Assembly (NCBI RefSeq): GCF_019795295.1
Contig: NZ_JAIMCG010000005.1
Span: 124,001-188,000 of the forward strand
Source of the DNA: Cupriavidus sp. AU9028
GTDB lineage: Bacteria; Pseudomonadota; Gammaproteobacteria; Burkholderiales; Burkholderiaceae
DNA: 64,000 nucleotides
Direction: 5' to 3'
The position numbers and the translations under genes were made by a program. Of the stretch, positions 36,030-45,994 are shown in pieces. The notes beneath the pieces were generated by a model that did not search any database, was not told the origin of the DNA, and saw only the letters and a list, made by a program, of their open reading frames with translations. How positions within the stretch are numbered: the stretch's first letter is position 1; every line of letters starts with the position of its first letter.

Positions 36030-36044
36030 ATTAATCCAAATAAT
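36030..36044. promoter_or_regulatory. LysR-type binding site
   Basis: ATTAATCCAAATAAT has the form ATTA-N7-TAAT, a variant of the LysR T-N11-A box, in the divergent gap 30 bp from the LysR start and about 125 bp before the AtuA gene. This is the place expected for the primary recognition site. Confidence 0.5.
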
Positions 36045-36170
36045 CCGTTTTTCGGCTATCGGTATCTATGCCTAGAATGCGCTGACCCAAGGCCTTTACT
36101 GGCTCCGTCGGCGTGTCCCACAGCGCGGCGAGACCGGAAAGGGCAGGCCTCAAACGCAGCGAATCCCACC

Positions 36171-37544
36171 ATGGCAGACAGGCTTCCTCCGCTTTCCATC
36201 GGCTCCGGCGCCGGCTTCTCCGGAGATCGCATCGATGCCGCCTTGCCGGTGGTGCGCACGCTGATCGAGGATGGCGGTCCCGCGGCGCTGATCTTCGAGA
36301 CGCTGGCCGAACGCACGCTGGCGCTTGCCCAGCTGGCTCGCCGCAGCGACCCCGAGCATGGCTACGAGCCGCTGCTGGAAGCGCTGCTGCGCCCGGTGCT
36401 GGCGCTGTGCATGCAGCACGGCATTCCCATCGTCGGCAACTTCGGCGCGGCCAATCCGCAGGCCGCGGCGCGCCGCGTTGCCGCGCTCGCCGCCGAGCTT
36501 GGCTTGCCGGTGCCGCGCGTGGCCGTGGTGTACGGCGACGACCTGTCCGGCGACACCGGCCGCACGCTGCTTCGCGGCATCCTCGGCGACGCGTTTCCCG
36601 AGAGCCGCTTCGTCTGCGCCAACGCCTATATCGGCGCGCGCGGCATCGCCGAGGCGATCCGTGGCGGCGCGCAGGTGGTGGTGTGCGGCCGTGTCGCCGA
36701 CCCGGCCCTGGCGCTCGGCCCGGCGCTGGCGCATTTCGGCTGGTCCTGGGACGACTGGGACCGGCTCGCCTGCGGGACGATGGCAGGCCATCTGCTCGAG
36801 TGCGGGGCCCAGGTTACCGGCGGCTATTTCGCCGACCCGGGGATCAAGGACGTGCCCGATGTGCACGCGGTCGGCTACCCGATCGTGCGGCTGGATGCCG
36901 ATGGCGGGATCGAGGTCGGCAAGGCTCGCGGCACTGGCGGATGCGTCGACCTGCGTACCGTCAAGGAGCAACTGCTGTACGAGGTGCATGACCCGGCCGC
37001 GTATCTGACGCCGGACGTGGTGGCCGACATCAGCGCGGTCATGGTCGAACAGCTCGGGCCGGACCGCGTCGCGGTGCGCAATATTCGCGGCCATGCCCGG
37101 CCGGATTCGTTGAAGGCCAATCTGTTCTACGAGGGCGGCTGGATCGCCGAGGGCGAGATCTCCTATGCCGGGCCGAACGCGGCAGCGCGCGCGCGCCTGG
37201 CCGGCGAGATCGTACGGCGGCGCATGGACATGCTCGGCCACGGCGTCCCCATTCGCCTGGACCTGATCGGTGTGCTCAGCGTGCTGGGCGACGACGCCGG
37301 ACGATGGGTGTCGGCCCCCCAGCCGGACGAGGACCAGGTCGCCGATGTGCGCTTGCGCGTGGCGCTGGCCCACGAGGACAAGGGTGTTGCCGAGGCGCTG
37401 CTGCGCGAGGTCAATGCGCTGTACTGCTGCGGACCGGCGGGCGGCGGCGGCGTGCGCACCGGACTGCGCCGGCGGCTGAACGCGATGTCCTGCCTGGTGC
37501 CGCGCGATGCAGTGGCCAGCGGCTACCGGATGGAGCAGCAATGA
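36171..37544 (+). CDS. AtuA-family (DUF1446) protein
   Basis: A 457-residue DUF1446 protein, similar to AtuA of acyclic terpene use. It opens with PPLSIGSGAGFSGDRIDAA and contains GFSGD-, HGIPIVGNFGAANPQAA- and GRVADPALALGP-type conserved blocks. The family is of unsettled enzymatic role in breakdown of branched or cyclic acids. Pseudomonas AtuA is longer because a C-terminal domain is fused; here that part is a separate gene overlapping by four bases (ATGA). A LysR gene is divergent, and a Bug receptor follows. Confidence 0.85.
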   Translation: MADRLPPLSIGSGAGFSGDRIDAALPVVRTLIEDGGPAALIFETLAERTLALAQLARRSDPEHGYEPLLEALLRPVLALCMQHGIPIVGNFGAANPQAAARRVAALAAELGLPVPRVAVVYGDDLSGDTGRTLLRGILGDAFPESRFVCANAYIGARGIAEAIRGGAQVVVCGRVADPALALGPALAHFGWSWDDWDRLACGTMAGHLLECGAQVTGGYFADPGIKDVPDVHAVGYPIVRLDADGGIEVGKARGTGGCVDLRTVKEQLLYEVHDPAAYLTPDVVADISAVMVEQLGPDRVAVRNIRGHARPDSLKANLFYEGGWIAEGEISYAGPNAAARARLAGEIVRRRMDMLGHGVPIRLDLIGVLSVLGDDAGRWVSAPQPDEDQVADVRLRVALAHEDKGVAEALLREVNALYCCGPAGGGGVRTGLRRRLNAMSCLVPRDAVASGYRMEQQ

Positions 37545-37891
37545 CAACGACGACCGACACCATCCGCCTGTACCAGCTTGCGCATGCGCGCACCGGCGAC
37601 AAGGGCGACCGTTCGAATATCAGCGTGATCGCCTACGACGAGCGCGACTTCCCGCATCTGCTGCAACACGTGACCGAGGATGCGGTAAGGGAGCTGTTCC
37701 GGCACCGGCAGCCGTCGTCGGTCAGGCGCTATGTCGTGCCGACCCTGCACGCGATGAATTTCGTGCTCGACGGCGTGCTGGACGGCGGCGTCAACGATGC
37801 GCTGAACCTGGACGCGCACGGCAAGGCGCTGTCCTTCCTGCTGCTGCAACTGCAGGTGCCGATGCCGCCAAGATTGAGGCCGGGCAGCTGA
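37541..37891 (+). CDS. AtuA-like C-terminal domain protein
   Basis: A 116-residue protein matching the small C-terminal domain of AtuA proteins: LAHARTGDKGDRSNISVIAYD and VPTLHAMNFVLDGVLDGGV are recognisable. It overlaps the preceding gene's stop by four bases, so the two products are probably made together and assemble. No signal or membrane segment is visible. What the complex does is not known. Confidence 0.8.
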   Translation: MTTTTDTIRLYQLAHARTGDKGDRSNISVIAYDERDFPHLLQHVTEDAVRELFRHRQPSSVRRYVVPTLHAMNFVLDGVLDGGVNDALNLDAHGKALSFLLLQLQVPMPPRLRPGS

Positions 37892-37961
37892 TCGCCCGTT
37901 CGAAATAAAACGGGCCAGCTGGTCCGATCCAATCCAAACAGACATGCCAGAGGAGACAACC

Positions 37962-38969
37962 ATGCATGCATCTCGACAGGGGTCCCACCACACAGGCCGC
38001 CACGCCGCCCGCCGGATCGGCACGCTGATGGCAGCGGCGCTCGCGCTGGGCGCCGCCTCGGCCCCGGCCCTGGCCGAGTACCCGGACAAGAACATCCGCT
38101 TTGTCGTGCCGTTCGCCGCGGGCAGCGCCACCGACCAGCTGGCGCGCGCGATCGGGCAGGCGATGACCACCGACTCGAAGGTGACCGTGGTGGTCGACAA
38201 CAAGCCGGGCGCGCAAGGCTTCATCGCCGCCTCCGATGTGGCCAAGGCCGCGCCGGACGGTTACACGGTGCTGATCACCACCAACACCACCCACGCCGCC
38301 AACGAGCACCTGTACAAGAAGCTGCCCTACGATCCGGTCAAGGACTTCTCCCCGATCACGGCACTGGGCAAGGGCGGTCAGATCATGGTGGTCAACCCGG
38401 AGCTGCCGGTCAAGACCGTCGGCGAGTTCATCGCGCTGGCAAAGAAACAGCCCGGCAAGCTGAGCTTCGGCAGCGGCAGTTCGTCGTCGAGGATTGCGGG
38501 CGAGCTGTTCCAGCAGATGGCGGACGTCAAGCTGCTGCACGTGCCGTACAAGAGCAATCCGCTGGCGGTGACCGATCTGCTGGGCAACCAGATCCAGATG
38601 ATGATCACCGATACCGCCACCGGTCTGCCGCAGGTCAAGAGCGGCAAGCTGCGCGCGCTGGGCGTCTCCGGCAAGAGCCGCTCGCCGCTGGCGCCGGAGG
38701 TGCCGACCATCGACGAGGCCGGCGTCAAGGGCTACGAGATGAGCTACTGGTTCGCGGCCTATACGCCGGCCAACACGCCGCCGGCGGTGGTCAACAAGCT
38801 GAACGAGCTGATGGTCAAGGCCGCCCGCAGCGAGACCGCCGCGCCGTTCTACCGCAATACCGGCACCGAGGTCTTCACCAGCACGCCGGCCGAACTGGCG
38901 AAATTCCAGGGCGAGGAGTCGCAGAAGTGGGGCCGCATCATCAAGGCGGCGAACATCCAGCCGGAGTAA
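37962..38969 (+). CDS. Bug/TctC-family tripartite tricarboxylate receptor protein
   Basis: A 335-residue periplasmic solute-binding protein. A signal peptide covers about 1-33 (MAAALALGAASAPALA). The mature part starts EYPDKNIRFVVPFAAGSATDQLAR, the standard Bug opening with the carboxylate-binding loop, and later holds AAPDGYTVLITTNTTHAANEH and LHVPYKSNPLAVTDLLGNQIQMM. These proteins capture carboxylates for uptake or sensing. No TctAB membrane genes are nearby, as usual for Bug genes in Cupriavidus and Bordetella. The ATG at 37962 follows an AGGAG site; it probably belongs to the AtuA operon. Confidence 0.92.
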   Translation: MHASRQGSHHTGRHAARRIGTLMAAALALGAASAPALAEYPDKNIRFVVPFAAGSATDQLARAIGQAMTTDSKVTVVVDNKPGAQGFIAASDVAKAAPDGYTVLITTNTTHAANEHLYKKLPYDPVKDFSPITALGKGGQIMVVNPELPVKTVGEFIALAKKQPGKLSFGSGSSSSRIAGELFQQMADVKLLHVPYKSNPLAVTDLLGNQIQMMITDTATGLPQVKSGKLRALGVSGKSRSPLAPEVPTIDEAGVKGYEMSYWFAAYTPANTPPAVVNKLNELMVKAARSETAAPFYRNTGTEVFTSTPAELAKFQGEESQKWGRIIKAANIQPE

Positions 38970-39033
38970 GGGCTGCCTGACGACGCGGGCGCGCGGGGGG
39001 GGCGCTCGCTCCACGCCGGCCCGGCGGCGGAGT

Positions 39034-40524
39034 ATGATCGACGCCATGCAAGCGCCGACTCTCTCCTCCGCTCATCCGGCCGATCATCTGGCCGAATTCG
39101 CCGACCCTGAAGCCGCGCTCGCGCGCATCGGCGAGATCTACCAACGCTCCGTCGCCGCCATCCAGGCGCGCTTCGAAGCCTTCGTCCAGGGTGCGCCGCT
39201 GCCGTCGGCGGCCCACGCCTGCTATCCCTATCTCGGTGTGTCGGTCAATCTGGAAACACTGGTGACCGACAGCCGGCCGGCCTGGGGCACGGTCGCGTAC
39301 CCCGGCGTCTACGGCACCACGCTGACGCGCCCGGACCTGTTCGCCGACTACTACCGGGACCAGATCGAACGGCTGATCCGCTATCACCGCGTGCCGGTGG
39401 TGGTCGGCACCAGCCGGCGGCCGATTCCGCTGCCGTTCGTCATCGAAGCCTCGACCACCGACATCAGCTACACGCAGGCGCGCGAACTGGCCGCCTCGTT
39501 CGTGCTGCCGGAACTGAGCCGCATCGACGATGCGATTGCCAACGGCACCTATGAGCCGGTGCCCGGCCAGGCCTGGCCGCTGTCGCTGTTTCCCGCCGAG
39601 CGGGTCGACCTGGCGTTGCAACGGCTGTACCACTATACGGGCACGGCGCCCCAGCACTTCCAGCGCTTCGTGCTGTTCACCAATTACCAGCGCTATGTCG
39701 ACGAGTTCGTTGCCCTTGGCCGCTCGCTGATGGCCGAGGGCGGCGGCGACGGCTATGTCCGTTTCGTCGAGCCGGGCGACGTGGTGCAGAACCTTGGCGA
39801 GCCCGATCCGGAGGCGTCGCTCTACCCGCGCGCGCTGCCGCAGATGCCGGCCTATCACCTGGTGCGGGAGGACGGCCTGGGGGTCACGCTGGTCAATATC
39901 GGCGTCGGTCCCTCCAACGCCAAGACCATGACCGATCATCTGGCGGTGCTGCGGCCGCATTGCTGGATGATGGTAGGGCATTGCGGCGGCCTGCGACGCT
40001 CGCAGCAGCTGGGAGACTACGTGCTCGCCCACGCCTATGTGCGCGACGACCACGTGCTGGATCAGGATTTGCCGCCGTGGGTACCGGTGCCGCCAATCGC
40101 GGAAATCCAGGTGGCGCTGCAGGAGGCGGTGGCGCGGGTGACGGGCCTGTCCGGCACCGAGATGAAGACGCGCATGCGCACCGGCACGGTGGTATCGACC
40201 GACGATCGCAACTGGGAACTGAAGTCACGCTCGCTGTATGCGCGCTTCAACCAGTCGCGCGCCATCGCCATCGATATGGAGAGCGCCACCGTCGCGGCCA
40301 ACGGCTTCCGGCTGCGCGTGCCCTATGGCACCTTGCTGTGCGTTTCCGACAAGCCGCTGCATGGCGAGCTGAAACTGCGCGGCATGGCCAATGCGTTCTA
40401 CCGCCAGCGCGTGAGCCAGCACATGACCATCGGCCTCGAAGCGATCCGCATCCTGCGCGAGAGCGGCGTGGAGGCCCTGCACTCGCGCAAGCTGCGCAGC
40501 TTCGACGAACCTGCGTTCCGGTAA
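39034..40524 (+). CDS. amn: AMP nucleosidase
   Basis: A 496-residue Amn protein that cleaves AMP to adenine and ribose 5-phosphate. The N-terminal regulatory domain covers about 1-190 and the C-terminal nucleoside-phosphorylase-like domain about 260-470, with GVTLVNIGVGPSNAKTMTDHLAVLRPHCWMMVGHCGGLR and the catalytic-site MESATVAANGFRLRVP. The length is typical of the bacterial enzyme. The ATG at 39034 has an alternative Met at codon 5. It is monocistronic and converges on ompW. Confidence 0.93.
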   Translation: MIDAMQAPTLSSAHPADHLAEFADPEAALARIGEIYQRSVAAIQARFEAFVQGAPLPSAAHACYPYLGVSVNLETLVTDSRPAWGTVAYPGVYGTTLTRPDLFADYYRDQIERLIRYHRVPVVVGTSRRPIPLPFVIEASTTDISYTQARELAASFVLPELSRIDDAIANGTYEPVPGQAWPLSLFPAERVDLALQRLYHYTGTAPQHFQRFVLFTNYQRYVDEFVALGRSLMAEGGGDGYVRFVEPGDVVQNLGEPDPEASLYPRALPQMPAYHLVREDGLGVTLVNIGVGPSNAKTMTDHLAVLRPHCWMMVGHCGGLRRSQQLGDYVLAHAYVRDDHVLDQDLPPWVPVPPIAEIQVALQEAVARVTGLSGTEMKTRMRTGTVVSTDDRNWELKSRSLYARFNQSRAIAIDMESATVAANGFRLRVPYGTLLCVSDKPLHGELKLRGMANAFYRQRVSQHMTIGLEAIRILRESGVEALHSRKLRSFDEPAFR

Positions 40525-40547
40525 GCCCGCGCGGACCCGGACGGCGA

Positions 40548-41249
40548 TCAGAAGCGGTAACCGATACCGACGCTGAACAGCCACGGGTCCAGCTTCGCCT
40601 GCGAGAGCTTCGCGCCCGCCGCCTTGACGTCGCTGGAGATCCAGGTCTTCTTGATGTCGGCGTTGAGGAACCAGTTGCGGGTGAGCCGGTAATCCATGCC
40701 GATCTGCAGCACCGGGCCGACGCTCCAGCGGTCCAGCGCCAGCGTGTTGCCCGCCAGCTCCGCGTCCCAGATGCGGGTCGCGTTGATACCCGCGCCGATA
40801 TAGGGCCGCCACGTGCTGTGCGGCGCGAAGTGGTACTGCAGCAGCAGCGAGGGCGGCAGATGGCGGAAGGTGCCGATCTTGCCGCCGTCAAGATAGACGT
40901 TCTGTTTCTGCGGCACGGTCAGCACCAGCTCCGCGGCAATATGCGGCGTGAAGAAGTAGCTGACATCCAGCTCCGGAATCCACTTGTTGTCGACCCCGAT
41001 GCGGTCGGCGGCGCCCACGCCGCCGACCGGGTCCGACTTGTCCGCCATGTCCAGATAGGTGCCGCGCAGCCGGACCATCCAGTTGCCCTCGGCCTGCGCA
41101 CCGGTGTCGGCGATGGCGGCCAGCGGCAGCAGCGCCAGCAGTGCGGCGCCTGCCAGCGTGCGATAGCCCCGGCGAGGGGCCGAGGGGTTGGCCGTGCGCG
41201 AAGCGGCGGCGCTGGAGAAGCGGGAGGGGAGAAGCTCGCGTGTTGTCAT
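40548..41249 (-). CDS. ompW: OmpW-family outer-membrane protein
   Basis: A 233-residue porin-like protein. A signal peptide ends about residue 48 (LLALLPLAAIADTGA). The mature part begins EGNWMVRLRGTYLDM and shows alternating hydrophobic strands of an eight-stranded barrel, ending in the terminal aromatic (SVGIGYRF) needed for outer-membrane assembly. YIGAGINATRIWD is a family block. ATG 41247-41249 was chosen; a longer frame has no good start. An FNR-like site lies about 144 bp upstream, in line with oxygen control of ompW in other bacteria. Confidence 0.88.
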   Translation of the reverse strand: MTTRELLPSRFSSAAASRTANPSAPRRGYRTLAGAALLALLPLAAIADTGAQAEGNWMVRLRGTYLDMADKSDPVGGVGAADRIGVDNKWIPELDVSYFFTPHIAAELVLTVPQKQNVYLDGGKIGTFRHLPPSLLLQYHFAPHSTWRPYIGAGINATRIWDAELAGNTLALDRWSVGPVLQIGMDYRLTRNWFLNADIKKTWISSDVKAAGAKLSQAKLDPWLFSVGIGYRF

Positions 41250-41392
41250 GGCAAAGCCTGTGGGCCAGATTAGGGTTGCAAGTCGATCGGTCCTGCTTTC
41301 GGACTTGCGAACCAGTGTGGCCGACAGGGCGGTTGCCCGACTTGATGCAGCGCAAGGCACTTCGCTGGATGGCGTAGCGCGGACTCCGCCGA

Positions 41393-41406
41393 TTGATCTG
41401 GATCAG
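41393..41406. promoter_or_regulatory. FNR-like site before ompW
   Basis: TTGATCTGGATCAG matches the FNR consensus TTGAT-N4-ATCAA at nine of ten fixed positions. Its distance from the ompW start (144 bp) is compatible with promoter control. Confidence 0.5.
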
Positions 41407-41431
41407 ATGGGATGGCGATCGTGGGTTGCGA

Positions 41432-41447
41432 GCGTACCCATTTCTGC
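41432..41447 (-). repeat. Dispersed 16-bp motif, copy 2 (one mismatch)
   Basis: GCGTACCCATTTCTGC is the reverse complement of GCAGAAACGGGTACGC with one change. It lies in the gap between ompW and the Feo-linked small gene. Confidence 0.6.
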
Positions 41448-41492
41448 GTACGCCCAAATGACGCGGGAGCGCCCTTGGCGTCCTTGACTGCC

Positions 41493-41825
41493 TTAACGCC
41501 GGCGCACGAAGCGGATGGTCTGCTCCTGCGGCGGCTGGTCGCGCGTCCCGCCTGCAGCGGCCGACGCGCCTGTAGCAGAACCGCAGGTATTGCATCCGCC
41601 GCTGTCGCAGCCGCTGGCGCAACCGGCGACTTGCGCAGGCGCCAGCCTGCGCACCAGTGCCGCGCGCCAGCCCTGCGCATTGCCGCCGCCCAACCTCGCC
41701 GCCAGACCTGCCTTGATGCGCTCCCGCGTGCGCGGCATATAGCGCGCCGCCACCGAGATCGCGCAGACCAGCACGATGGCGGGGACCAGCAGGGCTTCGA
41801 AGGCTTGGTAGAGCGACATGGGCAT
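41493..41825 (-). CDS. Small Cys-rich membrane protein of the feo operon
   Basis: A 110-residue protein. A hydrophobic helix covers about 7-28 (AFEALLVPAIVLVCAISVAA) and is followed by a basic cytosolic stretch, then a Cys cluster AGCASGCDSGGCNTCG (five Cys) near 67-82 and a basic tail. It follows feoB after 21 bp on the same strand. The position and Cys cluster suggest a FeoC-like partner or an iron-sensing or electron-transfer role, as in small DUF6587-type proteins often found after feoB. The start could be ATG 41825 or 41819. Confidence 0.7.
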   Translation of the reverse strand: MPMSLYQAFEALLVPAIVLVCAISVAARYMPRTRERIKAGLAARLGGGNAQGWRAALVRRLAPAQVAGCASGCDSGGCNTCGSATGASAAAGGTRDQPPQEQTIRFVRRR

Positions 41826-41846
41826 GGCGTGTCGGAGGGCGGCGCG

Positions 41847-43748
<1,902 letters not shown>

Positions 43749-43760
43749 CGAAAAACGGCC

Positions 43761-44015
43761 TCAGGCGGATCGGGTGGCGTCCGCGGGTTGCACGGTCACG
43801 CGCGCGGCCTCGGTCCGCCGCAGCGCGAAGCGCGTCGCACCGACCTGGGCGACCAGGGGATCCTTGCCAAACGGACCGGCGGTAATGATCTGCACGGCCT
43901 CGCCGGGCACGAAGCCCAGCTCGCGCAGCCGGCGAGCCACGGGATCGTTCGGCGTGCTATCGTCAACCGACTGCACGATCGCGGCGGTACGCCGCGGCAA
44001 ATCAGACAACCGCAT
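43761..44015 (-). CDS. feoA: FeoA SH3-like protein
   Basis: An 84-residue FeoA, an SH3-like partner needed for FeoB function. It opens MRLSDLPRRTAAIVQSVDD and holds the family block RRLRELGFVPGEAVQIITAGPFGKDPLVAQVGATRFALR. The ATG at 44013-44015 was chosen because the product then has normal length; the frame continues upstream through the Fur box, which makes an earlier start unlikely. It is first in the feoA-feoB-small gene operon. Confidence 0.93.
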   Translation of the reverse strand: MRLSDLPRRTAAIVQSVDDSTPNDPVARRLRELGFVPGEAVQIITAGPFGKDPLVAQVGATRFALRRTEAARVTVQPADATRSA

Positions 44016-44077
44016 AGGGAAATCCTGGAATCCTTGGTCCTGCCTGGTTTTGTCGGAATCCTGCGCGCTATGACGCA

Positions 44078-44096
44078 GATGAGAATCGTTTGCATT
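44078..44096. promoter_or_regulatory. Fur box before feoA
   Basis: GATGAGAATCGTTTGCATT matches the Fur pattern AATGAGAATGATTCTCATT at about 14 of 19 positions and lies 63 bp before the feoA start, in the gap divergent with the thiol dioxygenase. Repression by Fe-Fur is the expected control. Confidence 0.65.
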
Positions 44097-44253
44097 GTAC
44101 CCGCAAACCCTTGCCGCCGGGCGCGGTGGGGGATGGCGCCGGATCACTTTGCACGCATCCGGGGATGAAACCGCCGAATCCCTGCAGATAACAGCGGGAT
44201 GAACGGGAGATCACAACCGGGCGGGAGTCGACGAAACGGGGGAGGAGATCGGC

Positions 44254-44937
44254 ATGGGCATCGAACCTTTCACTACGGGCGCTGCCGGCCCGGCAGGCGA
44301 GAGGGTGGCCGAGCGAGTGTCGGGGAGGGCGGGCGACATCACCGCGCTGCGTGACTTCGTCGCCGCCGTCGCCGCACTGGCCGACCGAACCCGCAACGAT
44401 GCGGACGCCATGGCGCGGGGCGCCAGACCGCTGTTGCACGAACTGGTGCAGCAGGATGGCTGGCTGCCGGACGAGTTCGCGCAGCCGCATCCCACTTACT
44501 ATCAGCAGTACCTGCTGTACGGCGACCCGCTGGACCGCTTCTCGGTGGTGAGCTTCGTCTGGGGACCGGGGCAGTCGACGCCGGTGCACGATCACACCGT
44601 CTGGGGCTGGATTGGCGTGCTGCGCGGCGCCGAGGTGGAGACGCCTTACCGGCTGCGGGACGCCGGCGCTGCGTCGACGGGTGCGCTGGTGCAGGTGAGG
44701 CCGGAAACCGTCCTGCGAGCGGGGGAAGTGGCCGGCGTGTCCCCGGCCAGCGGCGACATCCACCGCGTGCGCAATGCCTTCGACGACCGCGTCTCGGTCA
44801 GTATCCATCTGTACGGCGGCAATATCGGCCGCATCCGGCGTCACGTCTTCGACCCGGCGAGCGGCGAGCGCAAGCCCTTCGTGTCCGGCTATGCGAACCG
44901 CTACACGCCGAACCTGTGGCCGCGAGACGCGGGCTGA
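44254..44937 (+). CDS. Thiol dioxygenase (cysteine or 3-mercaptopropionate type)
   Basis: A 227-residue cupin-fold non-haem iron dioxygenase. The three-His iron site is H112, H114 (VHDHTVWGW) and H170 (SPASGDIHRV). The Ser-His-Tyr triad S183-H185-Y187 (SVSIHLYGG) is in place. These enzymes oxidise cysteine, or 3-mercaptopropionate, to the sulfinate. The sequence around VHDH fits the Arg-type group of beta- and gammaproteobacteria, many of which prefer 3-mercaptopropionate. It is divergent from feoA (238 bp) and ends back-to-back with the LysR gene. Confidence 0.88.
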   Translation: MGIEPFTTGAAGPAGERVAERVSGRAGDITALRDFVAAVAALADRTRNDADAMARGARPLLHELVQQDGWLPDEFAQPHPTYYQQYLLYGDPLDRFSVVSFVWGPGQSTPVHDHTVWGWIGVLRGAEVETPYRLRDAGAASTGALVQVRPETVLRAGEVAGVSPASGDIHRVRNAFDDRVSVSIHLYGGNIGRIRRHVFDPASGERKPFVSGYANRYTPNLWPRDAG

Positions 44938-45855
44938 CTAGCGCCGGTCACCATCGGGCGGTTCGTCCGGCTCCGCGGGAACCCGCTCCGGGAAGATCGC
45001 CGTGAAGCGGTTTCGCGCCGGATGGTCGGGACCCGCCTTCCATACGCAATACACGTCCGATGTGACGCCGGTATAGATCAGTGGCCGGAACTCGGCGCCG
45101 GCCAGCGCCGAACGTTGCAGCGCAGCCGGCACGACCGCCACGCCCATCCCTTGCGAAACCAGCGACACCACCGACAGCCAGTGCCGGACCTCGTGGCGGA
45201 TCTGCGGGAAGAACCCCTCGGCAGCGCACATGTCGACGATACGGGCGTGGTAGTCCGGAGAGGCATGGCGCGAGAAGAGGACGAAGGGCTGCTCGCGCAG
45301 GTCGCTGAGCGGCACGGTTGCCTGCGCGGCCAAGGGATGACCCTGCGGCATGCAGCAGACGAACGGCTCGCGGTGAACCAGCCGCGCCGCCAGTTCGTCC
45401 GGCACGCGGCCAGTGTGGATGAAGCCGACGTCGAGCCGGTCGTGCAGCAGCGCATCGATCTGCTCCTGCGAATTCAGTTCGGTCAGCGCGACCTCGATGC
45501 CGGGCTGCAGCTGGGCGAATTCCTGCAGCTTCTGCGGCAATCCGCGGTACAGCATCGAGCCGACGAAGCCGACACGCAGCCGCCCGATCGCGCCCGCCTC
45601 GATCTGCCGCGCCAGCAGCCGTGCATCTTCCGCCTGGGCCATCAGCGCAAGCGCCGCTTCGCGAAACGCGCGCCCCGCGGCGGTCAGCCGCACGCCCTTG
45701 CTGTCCCGCTCGAACAGGCGCGCGCCGACCGACGCCTCCAGCTGCTGGATATTGAGCGACAGCGGCGGCTGCGAGATGGACAGGCGGCGCGCGGCGCGGC
45801 CGAAGTGCAGCTCCTCGGCGAGCACGAGGAAATAGCGAAGGTGGCGGAATTCCAT
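44938..45855 (-). CDS. LysR-family transcriptional regulator
   Basis: A 305-residue LTTR beginning MEFRHLRYFLVLAEELHFGRAARRLSISQPPLS, with the helix-turn-helix in the first 60 residues, then an effector domain with RVGFVGSMLYRGLPQKL. It resembles the BenM/CatM subgroup in its N-terminus. The ATG at 45853-45855 is preferred over a start ten codons earlier because it opens the HTH. It is divergent from the dnaJ-like gene and converges with the dioxygenase (no gap between the stops). The target is unknown. Confidence 0.92.
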   Translation of the reverse strand: MEFRHLRYFLVLAEELHFGRAARRLSISQPPLSLNIQQLEASVGARLFERDSKGVRLTAAGRAFREAALALMAQAEDARLLARQIEAGAIGRLRVGFVGSMLYRGLPQKLQEFAQLQPGIEVALTELNSQEQIDALLHDRLDVGFIHTGRVPDELAARLVHREPFVCCMPQGHPLAAQATVPLSDLREQPFVLFSRHASPDYHARIVDMCAAEGFFPQIRHEVRHWLSVVSLVSQGMGVAVVPAALQRSALAGAEFRPLIYTGVTSDVYCVWKAGPDHPARNRFTAIFPERVPAEPDEPPDGDRR

Positions 45856-45994
45856 GCGGTGTGCCCTTCGAGTGCGGGCGAGCACATTGGGGGGATGCGG
45901 AAAGCGGCTACAGTATCACCTGCCATTGCCGATATTGTCCGGATGGCCGGCAAAGGAGGAATGCCGCCACGCCGGAGGCTGATACAAGGGACCC

